In this document: piece after piece, positions 9,086 to 19,000 of the stretch
Numbering within the stretch: position 1 is the first letter of the stretch
Layout: each line of letters opens with the position of its first letter
Source: Streptomyces sp. NBC_01317
Lineage (GTDB): Bacteria; Actinomycetota; Actinomycetes; Streptomycetales; Streptomycetaceae
Length of the DNA: 64,000 nucleotides
Reading direction: 5' to 3'
Assembly (NCBI RefSeq): GCF_035961655.1
Contig: NZ_CP108393.1
Location: 4,447,501 to 4,511,500 of the forward strand
Translations under genes and position numbers: made by a program
Notes under the pieces: generated by a model
Database searches by the model: none
Told to the model about the DNA's origin: nothing
What the model saw: only the letters and a program-made list of their open reading frames with translations

Positions 9086-9940
9086 TCACCCGGCGGAGCG
9101 GCGCCAGGGGTGGACGAGTGTGGTGAGGATGCGACCGGTGGCCGGGAAGGTGCGGGGATCGGCCAGTCCGACCGCCGCCGGCTCACGACCGGGGTGCCAG
9201 GTGAACGTACCGAAGAGCCGGTCCCATACGGACAGGTCGGAGCCGTAGTGGCCGGCCTCCGCCAGATCGGTGCTGTGGTGCAGCCGGTGCTGCTCGGGAC
9301 CGGCGAGGACATGGTTCAAGGGCCCCAGCCGCACGCGGACGTTGGCGTGGACGAAGTACCCCTGGGCCACGACGAAGAGACCCACCGCGAAGACCGCGCG
9401 CTCGGAGAATCCGACGAGCGCGAGGGCCAGTTGGACGAACCCCTGCGAAATGACGACGTCGGCCACGTGGTTGACACTGTTGTTGCCGACGTTCACCTTG
9501 TCCGGCACATGGTGCACCCCGTGCAGCCGCCACAGCCACGCGTAGGTGTGCCCGGCCCGGTGCACCCCGTAACTCGCGAGGGAGCCGAGCAGCAGCGCCA
9601 GCGGGATCTCGCCCCACAGCGGAAGCACCGGATACGGATTCGCCACCGCGCCGACGGCCAGGAGCACCAGATTCTGCCCGAGCGCGCCCCCGGCGGCGGT
9701 GAGGACGTAGTACACGGCGTAATGCCCCCACTCCCGCCGGTCCGGCCGCCACGCGGGGTTGTACGGAATCACGAACTCCAGCACCAGAAGCAGCCCGAGC
9801 ACCGCGAACTGGAAGAGGAAGGTGGCCACGCCCGGCTCCCAGCCGCGCCACACGGTGGGGACGAAGACGGCGACGGCGGCGAGCAGCAGAAGGGGTTGGG
9901 CGGCCACAGCCAGTACATCTCGCAGCGTTAGCCGGGGCAT
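9086..9940 (-). CDS. ftdA: Sterol desaturase / fatty acid hydroxylase superfamily protein of the PTM cluster
   Basis: A 284-residue membrane di-iron oxygenase. ATG 9940 is chosen because GAGGAG lies 7 bases upstream; an open extension to 10168 has no such site and is not membrane-like. Hydrophobic segments are at about 8-30, 40-60 and 80-105. The three histidine clusters of the family are present: HRAGH, LHGVHH and EQHRLHH. It lies 97 bp upstream of the PKS-NRPS on the same strand, as the hydroxylase gene does in characterised PTM clusters, where it is credited with hydroxylating the tetramate-side chain. Substrate and position are inferred from that context. Confidence 0.85.
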   Translation of the reverse strand: MPRLTLRDVLAVAAQPLLLLAAVAVFVPTVWRGWEPGVATFLFQFAVLGLLLVLEFVIPYNPAWRPDRREWGHYAVYYVLTAAGGALGQNLVLLAVGAVANPYPVLPLWGEIPLALLLGSLASYGVHRAGHTYAWLWRLHGVHHVPDKVNVGNNSVNHVADVVISQGFVQLALALVGFSERAVFAVGLFVVAQGYFVHANVRVRLGPLNHVLAGPEQHRLHHSTDLAEAGHYGSDLSVWDRLFGTFTWHPGREPAAVGLADPRTFPATGRILTTLVHPWRRSAG

Positions 9941-10060
9941 GGCACTCCTCTTCAAGGTGACGGAGGGGACACGTACGAGAGCGCTCCCGGCAGACGAAAA
10001 GCCAAAGAGGCGATTACAGTATGTAGTTTGATGAACACGCAAAGCAATGCCTTCCACCCC
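9941..10060 (-). promoter_or_regulatory. Probable promoter region of the PTM operon
   Basis: The stretch upstream of ftdA contains the only AT-rich patch nearby (10010-10045 on the complement, with TACATA and TACTGT as -10 candidates and TTGCTT or TTGCGT as weak -35 candidates). No pairing has both good hexamers and 17-bp spacing, so the exact promoter is not assigned. Confidence 0.3.
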
Positions 10061-10170
10061 GGCGCACGACGCCCCCAGCGCACATCCCGCACCCCGCACG
10101 CCCCCGGGGCGTACACCCGAAACCCGCCTCAACCCGGCATATTCGGCGGACTTGCCACAGGAACGCACTG

Positions 10171-10203
10171 GAGGGTCCGCCGGCGGCCTGCCGGCGGACC
10201 CTC
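10171..10203 (-). terminator. Hairpin terminator downstream of the amidase gene
   Basis: A perfect 14-bp GC-rich stem with a 5-base loop, 66 bases past the amidase stop and facing the start of the PTM operon. There is no T-run, as is common in Streptomyces. It would insulate the PTM promoter from amidase transcription. Confidence 0.65.
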
Positions 10204-10268
10204 TGCAAGGCGAGTGCTGGAGATGCTGTCGGGGATACCTGCTCAGTCAGGGCGGCGTCAGGGCGGCG

Positions 10269-11903
10269 TCAGGGCGCGCAGGAGTCCCCGAGGCTCGTGA
10301 GAGCCGTGCAGCGGTACGGAGCCGGATTGATCACCGTCGGCGGCCGGCGCAGCTTGGTGGCCTGCTCGTAGTCATGGGCGTAGCCGACGAGAGTGGGCTC
10401 GCTCCACGCCTGGCCGAGGAACGAGATGCTGAACGGCCTCCTGTTGGCGGCCTGGTAGCCGGCCGGGACGCTGATCGAGGGGTATCCCGCCTTCGCGCCG
10501 ATGCCCGCGCTCCCGCTGTTGGCGAAGAGCAGCGCCGTCAGGCTGTTGTCCTTCATGACGGCGTCGATACGGTCCTTGCTGTCGGCCAGATCCTGGGCCC
10601 GACTCGCCTTGTAGGCGGCCGTGTCGGCGCTGTCGGGGCCGAGGTCCTTGGCCTCGGAGTTGAGAGCGTTGACCTGTCCGAACTTCAACGCCGCACCCGC
10701 GTGTGCGGTGTTGTACGCGATGACGTCGGCGAGGCTCTTCATGGGGGCGTTCCTCGGCAGCCGGGCCAGATACGCGTTCAGGTCGCGCTTGAACTCGTAC
10801 GACAGGACCGTCGAGGAGCGCCCCGAGGTGTCCGGGGCGACATCGACGAGCGTCGCGCCCTGGGCCGTGAGCGCGGTGACGGCCGCGTCCCAGAGGGCCC
10901 GGTTGTCGGTTCCCGCGGCCGGGACCTGGCCGGCGACGACGCCGATACGGGCCCCGCGCAGCGCGCTGGTCGACAGGTCCTTGCTGAAGTCGTGCCCGAC
11001 GAGCGGGTTGGAGGCGGTGGCGGGATCCGCCGGATCCCTGCCGTCGAGCGCGGTGAGCGTGGCCGCGGCGTCGGCGACCGTACGCGTGAGCGGGCCGGCC
11101 GTGTCCTGGCTGGCGGCGATCGGCACGATGCCCGTACGGCTGACCAGTCCCACGGTCGGCTTGATGCCCACGACGGAGTTGGAGTACGCGGGACTGAGGA
11201 TGGATCCGGAGGTCTCGGTCCCTACGGTGACGGCGGCGAACCCGATCGAGGCCGCGACACCCGACCCGGCGCTGGATCCGCTCGGAGTCTGGCTCGTGTC
11301 ATAGGCGTTGAGCACCTGCCCGCCGAGCGAGCTGTAACCGCCGGGCATCCCGCTGGTCAGGTAGTTGGCGAACTCGGTGAGGTTGGCCTTGCCGAGGATG
11401 ACCGCTCCGGCCTTGCGGAACTGCGCGACGATCGGCGCGTCCTTCGCGGGATACGAGTGGGCCAGCGCCACCGAACCGGCGGTGGTCGGCATACCCGCGA
11501 CATCGATGTTGTCCTTGACGATGACCGGTATACCGAGCAGCGGGCTGTGCGGCCCCTTGCCACGGCGCGCCTTGTCGGCGGCGGCCGCTTCCTTCATCGC
11601 GTCGGGGTTGACGGAACGCACCGCGTTGAGCGAAGGACCGTGGGAGTTGAGGTCCCGTATGCGCTCCAGGTAGGCCTTGGTGAGCCCGGCGCTGGAGATC
11701 TTGCCGGAGCTGAGCAGCCCGCCCAACTGGGCCACGGTCGCCGTTTCCAGATCGACGGACACCGGTCTCTCGGAGGGACGCCCGGTGGCACCGGCTCTGG
11801 ACGTGGTCGCCGACGCTGTACCGGCGACCATCAACACAGCTATGGCAAGGGCTACGGCATGGCGCCGGTCGAACCGTTCACGAGCGGAGGAGTTGGCTTT
11901 CAT
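10269..11903 (-). CDS. Secreted amidase (amidase signature family)
   Basis: A 544-residue protein. An N-terminal signal peptide (two Arg near residue 13, hydrophobic 16-29, likely cleavage after TASA) marks export. The rest is an amidase-signature enzyme that hydrolyses C-N amide bonds: catalytic Lys130 in [10 protein letters not shown], the cis-Ser motif GSSAGSG near 210-216 and the nucleophile region TETSGSI near 231-236. Full length for the family. The gene is monocistronic and ends in a strong hairpin; it separates the PTM operon from accessory DNA. The substrate (peptide amide, amino acid amide or other) cannot be read from the sequence. Confidence 0.88.
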   Translation of the reverse strand: MKANSSARERFDRRHAVALAIAVLMVAGTASATTSRAGATGRPSERPVSVDLETATVAQLGGLLSSGKISSAGLTKAYLERIRDLNSHGPSLNAVRSVNPDAMKEAAAADKARRGKGPHSPLLGIPVIVKDNIDVAGMPTTAGSVALAHSYPAKDAPIVAQFRKAGAVILGKANLTEFANYLTSGMPGGYSSLGGQVLNAYDTSQTPSGSSAGSGVAASIGFAAVTVGTETSGSILSPAYSNSVVGIKPTVGLVSRTGIVPIAASQDTAGPLTRTVADAAATLTALDGRDPADPATASNPLVGHDFSKDLSTSALRGARIGVVAGQVPAAGTDNRALWDAAVTALTAQGATLVDVAPDTSGRSSTVLSYEFKRDLNAYLARLPRNAPMKSLADVIAYNTAHAGAALKFGQVNALNSEAKDLGPDSADTAAYKASRAQDLADSKDRIDAVMKDNSLTALLFANSGSAGIGAKAGYPSISVPAGYQAANRRPFSISFLGQAWSEPTLVGYAHDYEQATKLRRPPTVINPAPYRCTALTSLGDSCAP

Positions 11904-12577
11904 CGCAGGCTCCTGGCGAGGGTACGAGTCTTTGGCCTCAGCATGGAAACGGCGCTCTGCGTCCCCCGCGTATCCCCCCGATATCGATCAAGTTGCCATC
12001 CCCGCACGCGCGTCCGGCACCCCGGTCATCCCAGTTGCGTCGGACGTGGACATGAACGTGGACATGAACGTGGACGTGACGGCACCCGACAGCGCGAAGT
12101 CCGGGGCGTGGCCCTCGGTGTGCGGGATAAAACGCAGCCCGTCCCAGTCCTCCCCATCGTCAGCCGACGCTTCTGCGGATCCTCCGTGGACAGCTGCGAA
12201 AGCCCGCTCGGGTCGCCCGCCACGGCGGGCAGGTCGTCCAGCGAGGTGAAGCTGCTCGTACCGACGAGCAGGACACCTATTCGCGCGGGGTCCGGCAGCT
12301 CGCCGACGGCTTCCACCACCGTCTACTTGCCGAACAGCTGACTCATCAACTGGGCAGTCCCTTCCACCGAGTCGCCCCTGACCTCCACCCTGGTGCCGTC
12401 GGCGGACCGCGACCGCCACAGTCGGCCTCGACAGTCGGCCGGAGGGTGGGCCCGGGCTGTCACCATGGACGGACCGGGCAACCGAGTGGCGGTCGGGGCG
12501 GGAACCGGCGATATCGCGGTACGGCTTCAGCGGACTGACCGGTTCACCTCCCACCTCAACCGAAGGGCTTGGACGCC
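11904..12577. other. Gap with no intact gene; caspase-like fragment and short tandem repeat
   Basis: Divergent spacer between the amidase and the ARMT1-like gene. It holds a caspase-like N-terminal fragment on the minus strand (12026-12319) and a 12-bp direct repeat about three times at 12045-12080. Nothing else looks coding. Confidence 0.5.
12026..12319 (-). pseudogene. Fragment resembling the N-terminus of a caspase-like (conflict-system) protease
   Basis: The first 50 or so codons read VGELPDPARIGVLLVGTSSF then TSLDDLPAVAGDPSGLSQL. This pattern (LPDPARSRAVLIGTS.Y..L.DLPAV) is typical of the first strand and helix of actinobacterial caspase-fold proteases in NTP-dependent conflict systems. 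After about residue 50 the frame turns into Arg/Pro/Ser-rich sequence and stops; the catalytic His and Cys regions are absent. I read it as a truncated remnant. Confidence is limited because only one short motif region supports it. Confidence 0.4.
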
Positions 12578-13807
12578 ATGAGAGAGAAGACCTCCCGCGC
12601 CTCGGGCGAAGATGGCACTCACACATCCCCGCCGGCCGTCGCGTCGAATGCTCCGGTCATCCTGAGCAACGAGCCCGGTTCGTTCGCCTGGAGTGTGCTG
12701 GCCAAGCGCCACCCCGCTCTCATCCAGCAGGTGCGAGACGCCTTCCCGTACGGCCCGCGCCAGCACGAGGCACTCGACGTCTTGCTGGACGAGATCACCA
12801 ACGGTGTTGTCGAACCACTTCCCCCCGCGGAACACGACCACGAGCGCTGGGCGGTCTCGGGGGAGGAGCACGTCGGCTGTTCCTGGTACGACGCTCCGTT
12901 CCTGTGGGCAGAGAGCTACTTCTACCGCAGACTCCTCGGTGCGGTCGGCTACTTCGGCACTGGCCCATGGCAGGGGGTCGACCCGTTCGCGCCGTTCAAG
13001 AAGGCCGAACTGCGAGGCGAAACGGTGGAAGAGGAACTGAGCGCCCTGGACGCGCTCGCGAACGTGCCGGCCCAGGAGCGGGCCACGGCCCTGCTCCACG
13101 CCTCGCTCTGGGGCAACCGCGCGGACCTCGGCTTCCGCGTCACGGCGGCGGAGCCGGAGGCCGGGGACGCCACTGCCCCCGCGCTGGTCGCCGACGACAG
13201 CGACCTGCTGTGGCGGCTTCTTCCCGTCGGAGCGGGTTCCACGGTCGCCGTGGTGGCGGACAACGCGGGTCGAGAGCTGCTCCCCGACCTGATCCTCATC
13301 GACCACCTCCTCGAAGAACGGCATGCCGAACAGGTCGTGCTTCACGTCAAGCCCTACCCGTACTACGTCTCCGACGCGATGACGTCGGACGTCGTCGACT
13401 GCCTCCGCCGCCTCACCCACGCCCCCGGTGAAGCCGGCAGGGTCGGCGGCCGCCTGTGGCAGGCCATGGCGACAGGCCGCCTGGATGTCCGTACCCACTC
13501 GTTCTACTGCGCTCCGCAGCCGTACGAGGAGATGCCCGAGGACCTACGGAAGGAGTTCGAGGCCGTCACGCTCACGATCCTGAAGGGCGACCTCAACTAC
13601 CGCCGCCTCGTGGGCGACCGGATGTGGGACGCCACGACACCGTTCGCGGACCGCACGGCGTATTTCCCAGGGTCTGTCGCGACGCTCCGAACCCTGAAGT
13701 CCGACGTCGTCGTGGGCCTGGAACAGAAAACGCTGGAGTCCCTCGAACAATCCGGCACGCCCTGGCGCACGAGCGGCACCCACGCACTGATCCTGGTCCG
13801 ACGGTAG
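12578..13807 (+). CDS. ARMT1-like / DUF89 family damage-control phosphatase
   Basis: A 409-residue protein. ATG 12578 (GAAGGG 10 bases upstream) is preferred over an in-frame TTG at 12569. It matches the metal-dependent DUF89/ARMT1 family: an N-terminal helical part (PVILSNEPGSFAWSVL; PLPPAEHDHERW), then the DNAGRELLPDL core with metal-binding Asp/Asn and the C-terminal KGDLNYRRLVGD signature. Family members remove phosphate from damaged sugar phosphates; some eukaryotic relatives were reported as carboxyl methyltransferases. It appears monocistronic and convergent with a decayed gene, and gives no pathway hint by context. The exact substrate is unknown. Confidence 0.85.
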   Translation: MREKTSRASGEDGTHTSPPAVASNAPVILSNEPGSFAWSVLAKRHPALIQQVRDAFPYGPRQHEALDVLLDEITNGVVEPLPPAEHDHERWAVSGEEHVGCSWYDAPFLWAESYFYRRLLGAVGYFGTGPWQGVDPFAPFKKAELRGETVEEELSALDALANVPAQERATALLHASLWGNRADLGFRVTAAEPEAGDATAPALVADDSDLLWRLLPVGAGSTVAVVADNAGRELLPDLILIDHLLEERHAEQVVLHVKPYPYYVSDAMTSDVVDCLRRLTHAPGEAGRVGGRLWQAMATGRLDVRTHSFYCAPQPYEEMPEDLRKEFEAVTLTILKGDLNYRRLVGDRMWDATTPFADRTAYFPGSVATLRTLKSDVVVGLEQKTLESLEQSGTPWRTSGTHALILVRR

Positions 13808-13808
13808 A

Positions 13809-13833
13809 CCCCAACCCCAACCCCAACCCCAAG
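13809..13833. repeat. Short (CCCCAA)4 microsatellite after the ARMT1-like gene
   Basis: Four tandem hexamers directly after the stop codon of the ARMT1-like gene, at the junction with the decayed HEAT-repeat gene. Confidence 0.9.
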
Positions 13834-13859
13834 ACAAGCTGAGCCAGGAACAGCATGCG

Positions 13860-15300
13860 CCGCACCACATGCCGTGAGTCGCGCGTCGGCGGCCGGGCCG
13901 ATGCGGGGGACGGCGGGCAGAGCCTCGGCGGGCGGCCGGGCCCATCGGGGCGAATGCCTCGGCCGCGAACGGCCACAGGCGGGGGTCTTCGAGCCGGGGC
14001 AGCAGTTCCGGGAGCGCGGGGAGCGCGTCCTGCTCCCACGCTCGCAGGATCTGCGTGGAGGCGCGGCCGGCTTCCCAGCCACCGTTTGCTGGATGAGCGC
14101 GTATCCGCGTCGCCCGTCCTTGCTGCCCTGTTCAGAGAACGCTGCCAGTGCCCGGCATGCCTCGATCGCCTGGGAGGACAGGCGTTTTGCCGAGCGGGCG
14201 AGCGCGCGAGCCAGTTTTTCCGGACTCTCGGAGAAGGCGGGGCTGGAGAGAAACGAGCCGATGAGGTCGTCTGCGACACCCGGTGGGAGCGAGGCCACGT
14301 CGCGTATGGAATGTGCCGCCGACTTACTTACTGCGGCGGCGTCGTCGTGGAACATCTCCCGTAGCAGGGATGCGCCAGAGATGGGATCGCTGGCGGCCGA
14401 CTCGGAGGCACCTTGGCGTGCCGCTGGAGTGAGGCCGCCCAGGTTCGTGGGCAGGCAGGGGAGTAGCCTCCCTCGCATCGCGAGGACGGCCCAAGCCATT
14501 CCGGCATGGCGGGCGGCCGGCGCGGGGGCGGCGAAAACCCTGGTGAGCTCCGGCGCGAAGCGCTCGGTGTCGTGGAGCAGAGCACATGTGAGCAGCTTGT
14601 GGATGGTACGGGCCTCGTGAATCTCGACAGGGGCGTCCGTGAACAGGACTTCCGCGAGGTCGCGAGCGGCATCCGGAGCAGGGTGCACGAGCACGGTCAC
14701 CGCGTCCGCGGCGCAGGCCCGAACAGCCATGATTGGGTCGTGGGCGAGTCGGCTGAGTATCGGGGGCAGATCCCGAACGGCGGCGTGCTTTTGCCCCAGC
14801 AAGGAGCCGATCGCGAGCGCGGCCTCCCCTCGCGTGGAGTTCATACCCGCGGTCAGGAGATCGCCGCCGTAGTAGCACTGGCCGGAACCTGCATCGGTTC
14901 GCGCCGATTCGAAGGCCGGGTGCGGATCGTGGACATAAATTTCCAGCAGCCGGATGGTGGCAGGATGTCCTGCCGCCTCCGAAGCAGCCGTCTGGATCGC
15001 TGAACAGACGTCCCGCCCCACACTCGGCCCGACGAGACGGTGGGCGTGCGTACAGAGATCGAGCAGGCTGCTGACGTTCACCCTGCCGGCGATCCCGTTG
15101 ATCACGGCGCTGAAGGCGGGCGGTGGGATGCTGGCGTCGAAAGAGCATGCGAGCCGGGCGAAGCGCTCGGGCTGCTGCCGGGACAGAACACCCAGCAGAG
15201 AGGCCAACTCGGTGGCTACCCCCTGTCGGCGGCTCCTCGCTCCAATTGATTCGTTCTTCGTCGTACTTGCTCAGTGCTCGCAACCACTGCGCATCCTGGC
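13860..15300 (-). pseudogene. Decayed HEAT-repeat protein gene
   Basis: The minus strand encodes a helical-repeat protein: an open part from about 15207 (MASLLGVLSRQQPERFARL) through EAALAIGSLLGQKH, MAVRACAADAVTVLVHP and SKSAAHSIRDVA. Near 14085 the natural continuation (ASTQILRAWEQDALPALPEL then LEDPRLWPFAAEAFAPMGP) jumps to another frame. Near 13935 it returns to the first (AEALPAVPRIGPAADARLTA). At the 5' end a matching segment (QWLRALSKYDEERINW) lies in a different frame. Three frame changes make an intact product unlikely. The last open stretch overlaps the ARMT1-like gene antisense and is not real. The repeats suggest a scaffold or sensor protein; function unknown. Confidence 0.65.
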
Positions 15301-15430
15301 AGGGGAAGTCACCGTTCCTGACCTGCCGATACGCGGTGGTCGGGCTCAGGTTCAATGCCTCCGCAGCCATGCGCAGCCCGACCTCTGCGGGCAGTCCGAA
15401 CACCGCCGAGAAGGCCACGGACTCGTCACG
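15296..15430 (-). pseudogene. Excisionase-like HTH fragment
   Basis: The minus strand reads VFGLPAEVGLRMAAEALNLS then PTTAYRQVRNGDFPC. This is the helix-turn-helix start seen in excisionase/MerR-like DNA-binding proteins of actinobacterial integrative elements (GLPAEVDLRTAARALG...TTAYELARRGEFPC). The usual continuation (VLRVGRRYRVP) is missing; the frame passes directly into HEAT-gene sequence (DAQWLRALSKYDEER), so it is a truncated or fused remnant. It lies 230 bp from the diverged attachment-site copy. Confidence 0.5.
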
Positions 15431-15663
15431 ATGGCGATTCGTCGTCAGACCCCCACGTCTCGAACAGGCAAGGCTGTCCGCTCGACTCACCTCGCGTGTG
15501 ATGGGCACCGGGACTCGATTGACGTTGTCGGGATCGGCTTTCCCTGCGAAGTGAGCTGTTCTGAGCCCGCAAAATTGATACTCACGCCCGTTCCCGGCCT
15601 TGCCGGCGAAGGACGGAATGAGCGTCCTCCTACCGCGCGCGGCACCGGTGGAGAGCGTAACGC

Positions 15664-15747
15664 CCTTCGACTTATTGCCCGGTGAGGGCCATGGCGGAGG
15701 ATGCGAGATTCGAACTCGTGAGGGGTTGGATTGCCCCAACAGGCTTT
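15664..15747. repeat. Diverged attachment-site copy of the tRNA-Ser 3' end (att1)
   Basis: Matches the 3' half and downstream flank of the tRNA-Ser(GGA) gene at 24313-24388 with several substitutions and a changed variable loop (ggattgcccc). The T-arm and acceptor 3' strand are preserved. The terminator hairpin of the other copies is only half present. It forms the left edge of the island. Confidence 0.7.
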
Positions 15748-16058
15748 CACGGGGTTGCCCGCAGCGCCTCGACCGTGTCCCGGAGGCCGCGGCTGGGTGC
15801 CGGCGGGCTCGGTGGCCGCCCGGAAAGCCCGACGCGCAAGCGCCCTCAGCCGGGCCGCAGCCCATCCGCCCTCAGACGCGAGATACGCCCCCAACCACCC
15901 CCCCCGGCAACGGCCGGTACCGGCCGCACGCTGCTCGGGCCCGCACCCCCGACCTCATGGGCCGCGGCGGAAGCGACGATCTCATCAATCGAATTCGAGG
16001 ACGCCCATGTGTTGTTACGGTTACTGGTTCGGGCATCGATCGGGCGTACGGGGGCACG
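15748..16058. other. Gap upstream of the protease-STAND gene
   Basis: No convincing gene. An open frame continues upstream of the protease-STAND start but codes Pro/Arg-rich sequence with no family resemblance. The promoter of the conflict operon should lie here; the AT-richest part is about 15985-16030. Confidence 0.5.
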
Positions 16059-19000
16059 ATGGAGCTGGGCAGCGCCGCGCCAAGTGACGCTTCGGTAGTC
16101 AGAGTTCTTAACGACGAGGGCCGGCCGGAGGGAGCCGGGTTCCTCATCGGGCATCGTGAAGTGATCACGTGTGCGCATGTGGTGGCCAAGGCACTTGGCG
16201 CTCCGCCCGCGGCGACGGAACCGCCTGCCGGGAGATTTTGGGTCGACTTTCCCCTGGCGGAGCACGGCCTGCGCGTTGAGGCGCGGATCGGGTCGTGGAC
16301 GCCGATCCGGGCCGACGGCTCCGGTGATGTCGCCGTCCTCCGACTGCTCACCGACGTGCCCGAAAAGGCGACGGCGGCGCGGTTGGTGGAGGACGCTGCC
16401 GTACCCGACCGCCGTGTGCGCACTTTCGGATTCCCGCCCCGATACGACGAAGGCGTGTGGAGCGTCGGCTGGCTGCGCGGAACGACGGGCGCGGGCTGGT
16501 TGCAGTACGACACGGACCCGGCGAGCGAGCACAGGGTGGAGCTCGGTTTCTCCGGTGCGCCGGTCTGGGACGTCGCCGAGGGCGGTGTGGTCGGCATGGT
16601 CGTTGCCGCCGACGATAGAAAAGATGTACGGACGGCGTATCTGATCCCGACGAGGACGCTGCGCGAGAGTTGGTCGGGACTGGCGGACGCGGCGTTACCG
16701 ACCTGCCCCTTCCGCTCTCTGGAGCCCTTCGCAGAGCACCACGCCCGGCTGTTCCACGGCCGTGAGGAGTCGGCACGCCGGATGGTCGACCTGCTGGCCT
16801 GGGCGCCGTCGACCGCCCTGGTTGGTCCGTCCGGCTGCGGCAAGTCCTCCTTGCTGCAAGCCGGGGTACTGCCCCGGCTGCGTGAACGCCAGGATCTGGA
16901 GATCGTGGTGTTCCGCCCCGGACAGCTCGGGCGGACTCCGCTCGCGGCGCTGGCTCTGGCACTGCTTCCGCGCCTTGAGCCGGATCTGACCGACACCGCG
17001 CGGCTGGCCAATCTTCCCGGGTTGACGAACCTGATCCGCGAAGGGCAGATGCCCGCGATCGTCAACCGAATCCTCGACCAGCAGGGCAAGGACCGGTTGC
17101 TGTTGATCGCCGACCAGTTCGAGGAAGCTCTCATCGGAACGGAGCCGGAGGAACTGGACGCGCTGGCGGCGGCGCTGGGGTACTGCCTGCACCCCAGATC
17201 CCCGCTCCAGGTCGTGATGACCCTGCGTACGGACTTCCTCACCCCCGCCCTCAACCACCCGGGGCTGGCTTCGCTGCTCGGCGGCGACCGCCTCTTCACC
17301 TTGGGGGCGATGTCCGCCGAAGAGTTGCGCGCGGCCGTCCTACGCCCGCTGGACGGCACCGGCGTGGCCTACGAAGCGGGACTGGTGGACCGCATCCTGA
17401 GCGACCTGGGGAGCGATCCGGGCCGACTGCCTCTGCTGGAGTTCACCCTCACCAAGCTCTGGGAACGCCAGCAGCGGAGGGTCATCGGCCACGCCTCGTA
17501 CGAGTCCCTGGGCCGCGTCAACGACGCGCTGGTCACCCACGCGGAGCAGGTCTGGACCGGCAGCCTGACGGAGGAGGAACATCGGGATGCCCGCGCGCTC
17601 CTCGTCCAACTCGTCCACCCGGGCGGCGACGGGACTGCGCCCACCCGCCGTACTCTCGCCCGCTCCGAGCTGCATCCCCGGCAGTGGCGGATCGCTCAGC
17701 GGCTGATGACCACCCGCCTGGTGGTGCCCGGCGAGGAGTACCGCCCCGGCAAGGGGCCTCCCGAGGAAACCGTGGAGCTGGCCCACGAGACGCTGCTGAC
17801 ACAGTGGGGCCGACTTGGCGAATTCTTCGAGGCTGACCGCGACTTCCGCGCCTGGCAGGAGGATCTGCGGCGACGGATAGCCCAGTGGGCCGGCGACGGG
17901 CAGTCCGGGCGTCGCCTGCTGCGGGGTGCGGACCTGAGCGACGCACAGAACTGGCGTTCACGGAAAAAGGACGAGCTACGCCCGGTGGAAGAGGCGTTCA
18001 TCGAGTCGAGCGTCCGGGGATCGCGCCGCCGCCGGATCAAGCTGACCGCGCTCGCCGTCGCCCTCGGCCTTGTGGTCGGGCTGGGCACCTGGGCGTGGCG
18101 GCAGGGCATCAGCGAGGGCTTGGCCGCAAGAGCCTCACGGGTCCTGCTCCAGCAGTCGCGCGACGCCGAAGAGCAGGCCAACCCCCGTGATCTCGGGTTC
18201 TCGTACACGTCGCTGCTGCTGGCTCTGCGCGCCTATCGCACCCACGACTCCGAGCAGACCCGCGCGCGGCTCGGCGAGATGTACGCGCGATACGGCTTCG
18301 CCGACCTGATCGCACCACGGTACGCATCCCAGAACACGCTCCTGACCGATCCGACGAGCAAACCGCCCACGTCGTCCCTCGCCAATGCCAAGGCCCAAGT
18401 CATTGCCTCACGGACCGCCGACGACGAGGTCGTGGTCCTGCGTACCGACGGATCCGGGGTACACAGGCTGCCCACGGGCCGCGACGCGGACGTCACGGCA
18501 GTCAGCCCGGACGGCTCCCTGGTGGCCATGGCCAAGTCGTCGTTCCTGTTGTCCGCTTCCGCGCAGTCGGCCCCGCCGGACCCGCGAGGGCTACCGGTGG
18601 AGCTGTACGACGTACGCACCGGGAAGATCCGGGAGCTGGAGCGCCCCGAGGAGGGGGACTCGCTTTCAGAGCCGCCGGATAGCGTGGCGGGATTCCCCGA
18701 CCTGAAGCTGCCCGACCTGAAGCTGCCGGACATACCCGGCCTCACGACGCCGACGCAGTACGCGCGGCTCGCCTTCGCGCCTGAGTCCAAGGTCCTGATG
18801 GGACAGACAGGGCTCTTCGGCGAGGGCGGCCGACTGGTTTTCTGGGACGCCGCGAGTGGGCGGATCAAGAAGGTGATGCCCGGCCTCCCGGAGTCCGTCA
18901 CCGAACTGTGGCCGAGGGCCGGTGGCGAAAGCGCGATCACGCTGACCGAGATCTTCGCGTCCGGCTTCGCGGGGGCGACGACTGTGCTGAAGCTGTGGGA

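Noticed and set aside
13597-13860. HEAT-protein frame continuing antisense into the ARMT1-like gene
   Set aside because: The sequence after the last frame change is the complement of ARMT1 coding DNA, whose own motifs (KGDLNYRRL) are intact.
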